Below are positions 1 through 6,412 of a stretch of 8,769 bases of DNA, piece after piece. Origin of the DNA: an uncultured bacterium (lineage in GTDB: Bacteria; Pseudomonadota; Alphaproteobacteria; SP197); contig CALLQH010000131.1 of the NCBI GenBank assembly GCA_938014945.1, forward strand, positions 1-8,769, written 5' to 3'. How positions within the stretch are numbered: the stretch's first letter is position 1; every line of letters starts with the position of its first letter. The position numbers and the translations under genes were made by a program. The notes beneath the pieces are model-generated. The model did not search any database, was not told where the DNA came from, and saw only the letters and a program-made list of their open reading frames with translations.

Positions 1-2138
1 CCAGCCAGGAGCGCTTCGACGAGCTGAAGATCCAGCGGGCGCGGGCCCGTTACCTCGGCCAGGAGTTCGAGATCGTCGGCCCCGACGAGATCCGGAAGCT
101 CAACCCCCTCGTGAAGATGGACCGCGTGCTGGGTGGCATGTGGGGCGCCAGCGACGGCCACGTCGATCCCTCCGGCGTCACCCAGGCCTTCGCCAAGGGC
201 GCGCGCATGGGCGGCGCCACCATCGAGCGCCAGTGCCCCGTGACCGCGCTTACCCAGCGCAGCGACGGCGGCTGGGACGTCGCCACACCCAAGGGCACCG
301 TGGTTGCCGAGACGGTCATCAACGTCGGTGGCCTGTGGGCCCGCGAGGTCGCCGCGCTGGCCGGCTACACCCTGCCCCTGATGCCCATGGAGCATCAGTA
401 CATCGTCACCGAGAACGTCCCCGAGATCGAGGCGCTGGGCAAGGAGATGCCCCTGACGCGCGACCAGGACGGCGAGTTCTACATGCGCCAGGAGGGCAAG
501 GGCCTGCTGCTGGGCTGCTACGAGCGCCATGGCGTCCACTGGGCTGTCGACGGCACGCCGCTCGACTTCGGCATGCAGCTTTTCCCCGACGCCATCGAGC
601 GCATGGAAAAGAACATGGAGGCCGCGATGACGATCATCCCGTCCTTCGGCAACGCCGGCATCAAGCGCGTCGTCAACGGCCCGATGATCTGGTCGCCCGA
701 TGCCGCCGCTCTGGTCGGCCCCATCCCCGGCCTGAAGAACCACTTCTGCGCCGCCGGCATGATCCCCGGCTTCAGCCAGAGCGCGGGTGTGGGCTGGGCG
801 CTCGCCGCCTGGGTGCTCGAAGGCGAGCCGCCGCTCGACATGATGCCGCTCGATGTCTCCCGCTTCGGCGACTACGCGGGCCAGGGCTACACGCTCGCCC
901 GCACCGCCGAGAACTACGGCAAGCGTTTCGCCATCTCCTATCCCGGCGAGGAGCGCCTGGCCGCCCGCCCGCTCAAGACCGCGCCGGTCTATGACCTGCT
1001 GAAGGCCGAGGGCGCAGTGTTCGGCGCCAGCTTCGGCTTCGAGCGTCCGCTGTGGTTCGCCGCAGAGGGCGAGGAGCCGCGCGACATCCTGACCTTCCGC
1101 CGGCCCAACTGGTTCGGCGCCGTGAAGCGCGAATGCAAGGGCCTGCGCGAGGGCGTGGGCATGATCGAGATCTCGGGCTTCTCCAAGTTCGAGGTCGAGG
1201 GGCCGAAGGCCGAGGCCTTCCTCGACGAGGTCCTGGCCTGCCGGCTGCCCCAGAAGATCGGCCGCACGGTGCTCGCCCCCATGCTCAACCGCAAGGGCGG
1301 CATCATCGGCGACTTCACGGTGACGCGCCTTGGCCCCGACCGCTTTTATCTGGTGGGTGCCGGTGCGGCCGAGCGTTTCCACATGCGCTGGTTCGACGAC
1401 CACAAGCCGGCCTCGGGTGTGACCATCCGCTCCATGACCGCCGCCCGCGCGGGTTTTGCCATCGCCGGCCCCAACGCCCGCGAACTGCTCTCACGCCTGA
1501 CCCGCGAGGACGTCTCGAACGCCGCCTTCCCGTTCCTTTCGACGCGGGAGATGGAGGTCGCCATGACCCCGGTGCGCGCCATGCGCATCGCGTTTACCGG
1601 CGACCTCGGCTACGAACTCCACGTTCCGGCCGAATACCAGCGCGCCCTCTACCACGGCCTGCGCGAAGCCGGTGCCGACCTCGGCCTCACCCTGGCCGGC
1701 AGCCGCGCGCTCGACAGCCTGCGCCTGGAGAAGAGCTACGGCCGCTGGGGCACCGAGTTCACCGCCGACACCACGCCCATGGAGGCCGGCCTCGACCGCT
1801 TCGTGAAGCTCGACAAGGGCAGCTTCATCGGCAAGGAGGCGCTGGAGCGCGCTGGCAACGAAGGCCCGCGCTACAAGCTCGCCACCCTCACGGTCGATAC
1901 CGACAAGGCCGACTGCTGGGGCAGCGAGCCCGTGCTGCAGGACGGCAAGGTCGTGGGCGTCGTCAGCTCCGGCGGCTACGGCCACCACGTCGACCGCTCC
2001 ATCGCCATGGTCTACGTCAACCCCGACCTCGCCGACGATGCCGGCGGGCTGGAGGTCGAGATTCTGGGCGAGATGCGCAAGGCGAAGCTGCAGCCGCAGG
2101 CGCTGTTCGATCCGGGGAACGAGAGACTGCGAGGCTGA
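1..2138 (+). CDS. FAD-dependent dimethylglycine/sarcosine dehydrogenase-like protein with C-terminal GcvT domain, 5'-truncated
   Basis: The open frame is already running at the window edge (first full codon at 3) and gives 711 residues. The family is usually a little over 800, so the N-terminal FAD Rossmann GxGxxG motif is probably outside the window. Visible parts, numbered from base 3: rest of the DAO/FAD domain (about 1-290) with SDGHVDPS near 50 and GLWAREVAALAG followed by PMEHQYIVTE; a central FAO_M-like domain from about 295 (GYTLARTAENYGKR); a GcvT aminomethyltransferase-like folate domain from about 367 to the end (KFEVEGP, GGIIGDFTVTR with Asp437, GDLGYELHVP, GSRALDSLRLEKSYGRWGTE, GGYGHHVDRSIAMVYV). 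Known relatives oxidatively demethylate N-methyl glycines and pass the one-carbon unit to tetrahydrofolate; the exact substrate here is unknown. The usual Asp of the 'GxxDxS' segment is Glu (GMIEIS). An oxygenase gene follows 90 nt downstream on the same strand. Family call strong, substrate uncertain. Confidence 0.92.
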   Translation, partial: SQERFDELKIQRARARYLGQEFEIVGPDEIRKLNPLVKMDRVLGGMWGASDGHVDPSGVTQAFAKGARMGGATIERQCPVTALTQRSDGGWDVATPKGTVVAETVINVGGLWAREVAALAGYTLPLMPMEHQYIVTENVPEIEALGKEMPLTRDQDGEFYMRQEGKGLLLGCYERHGVHWAVDGTPLDFGMQLFPDAIERMEKNMEAAMTIIPSFGNAGIKRVVNGPMIWSPDAAALVGPIPGLKNHFCAAGMIPGFSQSAGVGWALAAWVLEGEPPLDMMPLDVSRFGDYAGQGYTLARTAENYGKRFAISYPGEERLAARPLKTAPVYDLLKAEGAVFGASFGFERPLWFAAEGEEPRDILTFRRPNWFGAVKRECKGLREGVGMIEISGFSKFEVEGPKAEAFLDEVLACRLPQKIGRTVLAPMLNRKGGIIGDFTVTRLGPDRFYLVGAGAAERFHMRWFDDHKPASGVTIRSMTAARAGFAIAGPNARELLSRLTREDVSNAAFPFLSTREMEVAMTPVRAMRIAFTGDLGYELHVPAEYQRALYHGLREAGADLGLTLAGSRALDSLRLEKSYGRWGTEFTADTTPMEAGLDRFVKLDKGSFIGKEALERAGNEGPRYKLATLTVDTDKADCWGSEPVLQDGKVVGVVSSGGYGHHVDRSIAMVYVNPDLADDAGGLEVEILGEMRKAKLQPQALFDPGNERLRG

Positions 2139-2171
2139 GGAGCAAACCGCGGTGACGTGATCCGCGCGGAA

Positions 2172-2200
2172 TTGTGCCTCCCGTCCTGCGCGTCTAGCCT
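2172..2200 (+). promoter_or_regulatory. Possible sigma70-type promoter for the oxygenase gene
   Basis: TTGTGC (2172-2177) and TAGCCT (2195-2200) lie exactly 17 nt apart in the 90-nt gap after the dehydrogenase gene. Each box matches only about half of the consensus, but the key T, A and final T of the -10 box are kept. Transcription would begin near 2207, about 22 nt before the ATG at 2229. The oxygenase gene could instead be read through from the dehydrogenase gene. Two short palindromes precede the boxes: ACCGCGGT at 2146-2153 and TCCGCGCGGA at 2161-2170. This is pattern matching only. Confidence 0.3.
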
Positions 2201-2217
2201 GAACGTAAGGCCACCGC

Positions 2218-2222
2218 GGGAG
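2218..2222 (+). promoter_or_regulatory. Ribosome binding site fixing the oxygenase start
   Basis: GGGAG ends 6 nt before ATG 2229. It supports this start over the in-frame GTG at 2157, which lies right after the GGTGAC run and has no comparable site at good spacing. Confidence 0.6.
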
Positions 2223-2228
2223 ACGTGC

Positions 2229-3164
2229 ATGGACATCGACCAGCTTCTTGCCGAGCAGGCACGCGAAGTCGCGGCCCGCGATGTCGAGGCGGCGCTGTTG
2301 ACGCATGGCCACCTCGTTCTCACCGGCTCCCGTCTGGACCCCGTCGCCGAGGCGCTCGCCAGCTGGACGCGCTTCACGTCCCTGCCGCTGGACGTGCGTC
2401 GCCGCTTCCACAACTCCGTCTCGGAGGGCGGCCGACGGGGTGGCTGGATGCTCATGCGCGAGCACCCGGTCTACATGAGCCACATGAGCGAGGACGAGTT
2501 GGCAGCCGTCGAGCCCAAGCAGGAGTACGGCTTCGGCGTCGACACCGATCGCACGCTCTGGCCAGACGAAACCGTCGCGCCGGGCTTCGGCCGCGACGCC
2601 CGGTCGGTTGCCGCATTGCTCGATCAGATCGCGCGCGCCCTGCTCGCGGCCTTCGAGGCCACGCTCGGCGAGGCGCCCGGTTTCCTGCGCTACCAGCCGG
2701 GCTACATGGCGCTCAAGACATACCCCGGCCGACCCGGCGCAGCTGAAGAGAACGACCAGGGACTTCACGAGCACTCCGACGCAGTCGTCTTCACCATGCT
2801 CGCCCAGAGCCGGAAGTCGCTGCAGATCCGCGGCCGTGACGGCAGCTGGATCACCGCACCGGCCGATCCCGGCGGCGCCCTGTTGGTCATCCCCGGCGAC
2901 TGGATGGAGCTGTTCACCAACGGCCGCATCCCTGCCGTGCGCCACCGTGTGATGGACACCAAGGCATCGCGCTGCAGCCTTGCATTCTTCCAGAACCTGG
3001 CGCCCATGCCGGTCGGACCGCTGGCCCGTTTCCTCGACCCGGGCGAGGCGCCTCGCTATCCCACCGTCGCGAGCGACATTCCGTACACCGACGGCGGCAG
3101 CGGCGTCCCCCGGTGGCGCACCGCGCCGGAGGCCCGCGCCTTCACCGACGCCCATCCGTCCTGA
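2229..3164 (+). CDS. Isopenicillin-N-synthase-type Fe(II)/2-oxoglutarate-dependent oxygenase
   Basis: The 311-residue protein has the layout of the plant/bacterial 2OG-Fe(II) oxygenase superfamily: an N-terminal DIOX_N-like half and a C-terminal double-stranded beta-helix. The iron triad is visible as His182 and Asp184 (LHEHSDAVVFTML) and His239 (PAVRHRV). The 2-oxoglutarate-binding RxS pair is Arg248/Ser250 (SRCSLAFF). GDWMELFTNGRIPAVRHRV matches the family's 'GD.lq..sNG...s..HRV' segment. Such enzymes hydroxylate, desaturate or cyclise small molecules using O2 and 2-oxoglutarate in the cytoplasm; the substrate cannot be read here. I chose ATG 2229 because GGGAG at 2218-2222 sits 6 nt upstream. 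An in-frame GTG at 2157 would add 24 unconvincing residues. It follows the flavoprotein dehydrogenase by 90 nt, so co-transcription is plausible and a shared substrate pathway is possible. No signal peptide or membrane segment is visible. Confidence 0.92.
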   Translation: MDIDQLLAEQAREVAARDVEAALLTHGHLVLTGSRLDPVAEALASWTRFTSLPLDVRRRFHNSVSEGGRRGGWMLMREHPVYMSHMSEDELAAVEPKQEYGFGVDTDRTLWPDETVAPGFGRDARSVAALLDQIARALLAAFEATLGEAPGFLRYQPGYMALKTYPGRPGAAEENDQGLHEHSDAVVFTMLAQSRKSLQIRGRDGSWITAPADPGGALLVIPGDWMELFTNGRIPAVRHRVMDTKASRCSLAFFQNLAPMPVGPLARFLDPGEAPRYPTVASDIPYTDGGSGVPRWRTAPEARAFTDAHPS

Positions 3165-3176
3165 TCCCGAGCGGGA
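3165..3176. repeat. Short inverted repeat directly after the oxygenase stop codon
   Basis: TCCCG-AG-CGGGA starts on the base after the TGA. It is a 5-bp perfect stem with a 2-nt centre and no T-run, so it is weak as a terminator on its own. Confidence 0.3.
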
Positions 3177-3259
3177 CATCGGCCATGCTCGCCGGCATCT
3201 GTCAGTCTGACGGCAAGTGCGTCCGGGATGTGTGGTTCCAGGAGGTATTCACGCCAAAG

Positions 3260-3285
3260 CTGCTGGGCAGCAGGCACGAGCGTGC
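3260..3285. repeat. Two back-to-back palindromes in the gap before the decarboxylase gene
   Basis: CTGCTG-GG-CAGCAG (3260-3273) is followed without a gap by GCACG-AG-CGTGC (3274-3285). Both arms are perfect in each. The sequence then turns AT-richer (TAACTTTGCATTCTCAC). They could form two consecutive RNA hairpins ending the upstream transcript, or be operator half-sites. A further palindrome, GTCAG-T-CTGAC, lies at 3201-3211. I found no gene in 3165-3395: frames across it have no homology I recognise and run into the next gene out of frame. Confidence 0.45.
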
Positions 3286-3351
3286 TAACTTTGCATTCTC
3301 ACAAACGATCCGGGCGCAGGGACGGGGCAGCCGGGGGCCCACGTTCAGAAG

Positions 3352-3372
3352 CGATGCAGCCGCGCTGCATCG
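3352..3372. promoter_or_regulatory. Perfect 9-bp inverted repeat beside the decarboxylase ribosome binding site
   Basis: CGATGCAGC (3352-3360), spacer CGC (3361-3363) and GCTGCATCG (3364-3372) form an exact dyad. One further G-T pair at 3351/3373 would extend it in RNA. It ends 10 nt before the AGGAG at 3383-3387 and 23 nt before the start codon. The position fits an operator for a dimeric repressor or a 5'-leader hairpin affecting translation; the sequence alone cannot separate these. No regulator gene lies in the window. Confidence 0.5.
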
Positions 3373-3382
3373 TCCGTATCTC

Positions 3383-3387
3383 AGGAG
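3383..3387 (+). promoter_or_regulatory. Ribosome binding site fixing the decarboxylase start
   Basis: AGGAG ends 8 nt before ATG 3396. The next in-frame ATG (3405) would be 17 nt away, and the upstream in-frame ATG at 3228 would add a non-homologous 56-residue extension and bury the signal peptide. The start at 3396 is therefore preferred. Confidence 0.65.
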
Positions 3388-3395
3388 CAGACCCA

Positions 3396-4517
3396 ATGCA
3401 TGTCATGAAGCAGCTACTCCGCACCCTGGCGGCCGCCGTGATGATGGCGCTGCTGGCCATGGCTCCGGCCGGCGCCGGCGGCTACGGCCCCACGGAACCC
3501 ACCAAGGACCTCAAGGCCCTGATCGTTGCCGATCCCAGCATCGGCACGGAGCTGGAAGCGGCCATCGCCAAGGCCGACCTGCCGGGCATCGCCTCGCTCG
3601 ATGACTTCTACAACCACGTCGACGACACCTTCCGCTGGGTGCCGGTGGAATCCACGACCATGGTCAAGGAGTTCCGCCCGTTCTTCTTCATCATGGGCCA
3701 GTCCGAGGCGCTGAAGACCAACCCGAAGGTGGAAGCCTGGATCACCAAGTTCGTCGCCTCCTTCGGCCAGTACCTCGATACGCCGGCCTCGGTCGCCCAC
3801 ATCGACGAGTTCACCAGCGATCCGAACTTCCACATCGACGACTTCTACGAGGGCCCCAGCGGCTGGCTCACCTTCAACCAGTTCTTCGCGCGCCAGGTGC
3901 GCCCGGGCAAACGGCCCATCGAGGGCATGGCCGACAACGTCACCATCGTCGCGCCCGCCGACAGCACCATGCAGTCGATCGAGCCGATCACCGACGAGGC
4001 GACCATCGTCGTCAAGGACGTCACCTACACCATCGCCGAACTGCTGGCCGGCAGCGACTATGCCGATGCCTTTGCCGGCGGCACCTTCGTCCACGCCTAT
4101 CTCTCGGTCGCCGACTACCACCGCTTCCACACGCCGTTTGCGGGCAAGGTGCTGGAGGCCAAGCTGATTCCGGGCTTCACCTTCATCGACTTCGTGAAGG
4201 CCGAGGACGGCTCCCTCGATGCGGTCGACGGCACCGGCTACCAGTGGCGCCAGGAGCGCGGTCTGATGATCCTGGAGACAGAGGACCTGGGCCTCGTCGC
4301 CGTGCTGCCCATCGGCATGGGCCAGGTCTCGGGCGTCGTCATCACCGCCGAGCAGGGCGCAGAGCTCTTCAAGGGCGAGGAGTTCGGCTACTTCCAGTTC
4401 GGCGGCTCGGACGTCATCGTCCTCTTCCAGAAGGACATGGCCGAGATCACCGCGGAGATCGGCACGCACTACCAACAGGGCCGCGCCTGGGGCCACAAGG
4501 CCGGCAGCGGCGGCTGA
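3396..4517 (+). CDS. Predicted exported pyruvoyl-dependent decarboxylase, phosphatidylserine decarboxylase family
   Basis: The 373-residue product starts with a signal-peptide-like segment: positive n-region (MKQLLR), hydrophobic core to about 23, and AGA with likely cleavage after Ala27. The mature part has a PSD-associated N-terminal region (about 30-150), WLTFNQFFARQVRPGKRPI before the catalytic domain, Asp189 (APADSTMQSIEPI, where the family has 'PvDG'), His242/His245 (DYHRFHTPFAGKV) and the self-cleavage site Gly337-Ser338 (FQFGGSDVIVLF). In characterised PSDs the Asp-His-Ser triad cuts the chain before the Ser, which becomes the pyruvoyl cofactor. Here GGSD replaces the classic LGST, as in PSD-like proteins outside the standard housekeeping branch, some of which decarboxylate amino acids (fungal tryptophan decarboxylase PsiD). 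Export and the variant motif make a housekeeping lipid role uncertain. It converges with the sulfotransferase gene, with a hairpin between them. Family call strong, substrate open. Confidence 0.88.
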   Translation: MHVMKQLLRTLAAAVMMALLAMAPAGAGGYGPTEPTKDLKALIVADPSIGTELEAAIAKADLPGIASLDDFYNHVDDTFRWVPVESTTMVKEFRPFFFIMGQSEALKTNPKVEAWITKFVASFGQYLDTPASVAHIDEFTSDPNFHIDDFYEGPSGWLTFNQFFARQVRPGKRPIEGMADNVTIVAPADSTMQSIEPITDEATIVVKDVTYTIAELLAGSDYADAFAGGTFVHAYLSVADYHRFHTPFAGKVLEAKLIPGFTFIDFVKAEDGSLDAVDGTGYQWRQERGLMILETEDLGLVAVLPIGMGQVSGVVITAEQGAELFKGEEFGYFQFGGSDVIVLFQKDMAEITAEIGTHYQQGRAWGHKAGSGG

Positions 4518-4534
4518 CGGCGCCCTCGCGATGA

Positions 4535-4564
4535 CCCGGCCGGATGGCCCGCCGTCCGGCCGGG
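4535..4564. terminator. GC-rich hairpin between convergent genes, possible bidirectional terminator
   Basis: CCCGGCCGGATGG (4535-4547) pairs with CCGTCCGGCCGGG (4552-4564) across a 4-nt loop: 12 Watson-Crick pairs plus one G-U in the rightward transcript. It lies in the 66-nt gap between the stop codons of the decarboxylase (+) and sulfotransferase (-) genes. Neither side has a T-run, so intrinsic termination would be atypical. A transcript-stabilising stem or a barrier between converging polymerases also fits. Confidence 0.6.
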
Positions 4565-4583
4565 GAGCCGCGCCGATCCGCGC

Positions 4584-5324
4584 TCAGCCCGTTGCGGCGT
4601 AGCCGTAGGCCGCCAGATAGGGCTCGAACGCCCTGTGCAGCCGGGCCTGCATCTCGGGCGGGAGATCGGTGCGCCAGCGGCCGCTCTCGCCGCCGTGGAA
4701 GTGATCGACATGAAGCTGGGTCGCGGGTTCCACGTTGTCCTCGCCCGGCGGCGTCTCGGCCTCCAGCCGCTCGACGATCTTCTTCAGGTTCTCCACCTGC
4801 GTCGCCCGGTGCGTCTTCTCGAGAAACCGCTCGCCGGGATCGAGGCGCATGTAACGGGCGATGGCGTGCACGGCGGCCAGCGGATCGGCCGTCATGTCCT
4901 CGTAGCGCACGACCATCGAGACACCATCGTCGAGATAGGCCATGCCCCGGTCCAGCACGTGGCGAAAGAGGCCGATCAGGTGCGCCAGTTCGTCCTCTCC
5001 CTTGGGCGCGCCGAAGTTCATCATGGAGAACATGGCGTCGCGCGGATCACGGATGGTGAAGACATTGGCGATCTTGCCGCGGGCGATCGCCTGGCGGGTC
5101 TGGTCGCCCACCTGATGCGACTTCAGGACGCCGCGTACCGACCTGCCGTTCAGGCGCTTGTCGGTGAGCCAGTCGCAGAGCGTCTTGTCCGTCTCGTCGG
5201 AATAGCCGGAGAAGAACACCTCGCGCTCGGCATCCAGGGTTCCGTGCGCCAGGACGCGGCAGACGTTGTAACTCCACGTCGAGGCAGAGCGCATGATGCC
5301 TGAGCAAACGACCAGATAGGGCAT
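4584..5324 (-). CDS. PAPS-dependent sulfotransferase family protein
   Basis: This 246-residue protein has the marks of a cytosolic-type sulfotransferase. The 5'-phosphosulfate loop is at the N-terminus (VVCSGIMRSASTWSYN, residues 5-20, where the family has PKSGTTW or a GxxRSGTS-like form). Lys68/His70 in VLKSHQ match the KxH region carrying the catalytic base. The 3'-phosphate site is VFTIRDPRDAMFS (88-100, Arg92 and Ser100). VVRYEDM (138-144) and a C-terminal GESGRWRTDL (212-221), resembling the family's 'GxxGxW+' loop, complete the set. It would move sulfate from PAPS to a hydroxyl or amine; the acceptor is unknown. The start at 5324 is chosen for GGAG (plus-strand 5330-5333) 5 nt upstream and because the binding loop begins at residue 5. 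A 40-residue upstream extension looks non-coding. It is divergent from the PhyH gene. Confidence 0.88.
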   Translation of the reverse strand: MPYLVVCSGIMRSASTWSYNVCRVLAHGTLDAEREVFFSGYSDETDKTLCDWLTDKRLNGRSVRGVLKSHQVGDQTRQAIARGKIANVFTIRDPRDAMFSMMNFGAPKGEDELAHLIGLFRHVLDRGMAYLDDGVSMVVRYEDMTADPLAAVHAIARYMRLDPGERFLEKTHRATQVENLKKIVERLEAETPPGEDNVEPATQLHVDHFHGGESGRWRTDLPPEMQARLHRAFEPYLAAYGYAATG

Positions 5325-5503
5325 CCCCGCTCCGCATGGTGCTGGCTGCCGTGTTGTAGCACCCGTGCCGCAGGCTGTGTCGAGGCCGTTTCCCAAGCAC
5401 CGGCATGGGACGCAATGGCCTCTGGCCCTGCTCCGGGCGGGCATTCTAGTCTTGGCGTGCGCCGCCGCACCGGCGGAACCCCGTCATCCCTGGAACGCCG
5501 GCC
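5325..5503. promoter_or_regulatory. Divergent control region between sulfotransferase and PhyH genes
   Basis: These 179 nt must hold the promoters of both divergent genes, but I see no convincing -35/-10 pair for either. Dyads present: GGTGCT (5338-5343) with AGCACC (5358-5363) across 14 nt, and CCGCCG-CAC-CGGCGG (5462-5476), a 6-bp stem 27 nt before the PhyH start. The spacing of the first is compatible with a dimer-binding operator. No small gene is supported here. Confidence 0.4.
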
Positions 5504-5522
5504 ATGCCGTCCTGGAACGCCG
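5489..5522 (+). repeat. Twelve-base direct repeat flanking the PhyH start codon
   Basis: CCTGGAACGCCG occurs at 5489-5500 and again at 5511-5522, a 22-nt period, with ATG 5504 between the copies. The second copy encodes part of SWNAE at the protein N-terminus. The period is not a multiple of three. It may be a small tandem duplication or a repeated protein- or RNA-binding site. The first copy supplies the only weak purine-rich stretch (GGAA) at ribosome-binding distance. Confidence 0.6.
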
Positions 5523-6403
5523 AAGACCTGCCCCGCGCCTCGCGCGATCTTGCGGTGCTCACCGCCGATCTGGAGCGCTGGGGTTATTGCCTGGCGGACG
5601 GCCTGCTCGGCACCGACGCGCTGGCGCGCACCGTTGCGGCCGTGCGCGCGACCGAAACACGCCGCGCCGGGGCCGATCCCCAACGCAGGTACGACGGGCG
5701 CGAAGGCGACCAGTGGCTGCTGCTTCTGGCGGGCGAGGACGGCTTCGAGGAACTGGTGACCCATCCGACCGCCCTGGCCCTGGTGCGCCATATCCTTGGC
5801 GCCCACGTCAACCTTTCGGGCTTCTCCTGCCACATCGTCCATCCCGGCAACGATGTCATGGGCCTGCACACCGATCAGTGGTGGCTGCCCCAGCCCGTGC
5901 TGCCCGGCACCCCGACGGTGCGGCCCGGCGACATCACACGCGGTGTCCAGCCCTATGGCGGGCCTGAACGCGCCACCGGGCCGATCAATCCGGCGGTGGT
6001 GGTCAACGTCATGTGGGCGCTCAGCGACTTCAGCGCGACCAGCGGCGCGACCCGCTTCGTGCCGGGCAGCCATCTTTCGGGCCATCACCCGGACCCCGCC
6101 GTCGACTGGCCGGCCGTGAGCGCCGAACTGCCCGCCGGTGGCGCGGTGATCTGGGACGCGCGTTGCTGGCACGCCTCGGGCGCCAACACCGGCAACGGCG
6201 CGCGCATGGGCATCACGGCGACCTTCATGGGGCCGCAGTTCCGCCAGCAGCAGAACTTCCCCTATGCCCTGCGCCCCTCGGCCCAGGCAGCCCTTTCGGA
6301 CGAACTGCGCGCCCTGCTCGGCTTCCGCGTCTGGAACGACTACGGCGCCAGCGACGACTTCGAGGCGGTCTTCGCCCGGCCCGGCTACGAACGCGGCGAC
6401 TGA
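5504..6403 (+). CDS. PhyH (phytanoyl-CoA dioxygenase) family Fe(II)/2-oxoglutarate oxygenase
   Basis: The 299-residue protein has the PhyH fold signature. Iron ligands are His122 and Asp124 (GLHTDQWW) and His223 (RCWHASGANTG). Arg234, 11 residues after the distal His, is at the spacing known for 2-oxoglutarate binding in human PhyH. GATRFVPGSHLSGHH (181-195) and an AGGAVIWDARCWHASG stretch are family hallmarks. Members hydroxylate compounds such as phytanoyl-CoA, ectoine or other small molecules in the cytoplasm; the substrate is not readable here. There is no signal peptide. The start codon has only a weak Shine-Dalgarno-like GGAA, but the N-terminus aligns as expected and no alternative start is better. 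It is divergent from the sulfotransferase gene and converges on the methyltransferase gene, with only 9 nt between stop codons, so any terminator must lie within the neighbour. Confidence 0.9.
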   Translation: MPSWNAEDLPRASRDLAVLTADLERWGYCLADGLLGTDALARTVAAVRATETRRAGADPQRRYDGREGDQWLLLLAGEDGFEELVTHPTALALVRHILGAHVNLSGFSCHIVHPGNDVMGLHTDQWWLPQPVLPGTPTVRPGDITRGVQPYGGPERATGPINPAVVVNVMWALSDFSATSGATRFVPGSHLSGHHPDPAVDWPAVSAELPAGGAVIWDARCWHASGANTGNGARMGITATFMGPQFRQQQNFPYALRPSAQAALSDELRALLGFRVWNDYGASDDFEAVFARPGYERGD

Positions 6404-6412
6404 GAAAAACCT

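Noticed and set aside
1491..3179. Long minus-strand open frame (562 codons) opposite the dehydrogenase and oxygenase genes
   Set aside because: It is the antisense shadow of two well-supported genes in high-GC DNA. The translation is low-complexity Ala/Gly/Arg/Val sequence with no recognisable motif.
3228..3395. 56-residue N-terminal extension of the decarboxylase
   Set aside because: It would hide a classic signal peptide, lacks a ribosome binding site and reads as non-coding. AGGAG points to ATG 3396.
3113..3604. Small plus-strand frame through the 3165-3395 gap, with a possible ATG at 3184
   Set aside because: It continues out of frame into the decarboxylase gene, has no good ribosome binding site and shows no conserved pattern.
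3414..4496. 360-codon minus-strand frame opposite the decarboxylase gene
   Set aside because: It lies within the plus-strand gene and reads as repetitive Asp/Glu/Leu/Val/Gly, typical of complementary codon bias. The plus strand carries all the PSD motifs.
5365..5967. Plus-strand frame across the divergent region into the PhyH gene
   Set aside because: Arg/Ala/Pro-rich out-of-frame translation overlapping PhyH, without a ribosome binding site or homology.
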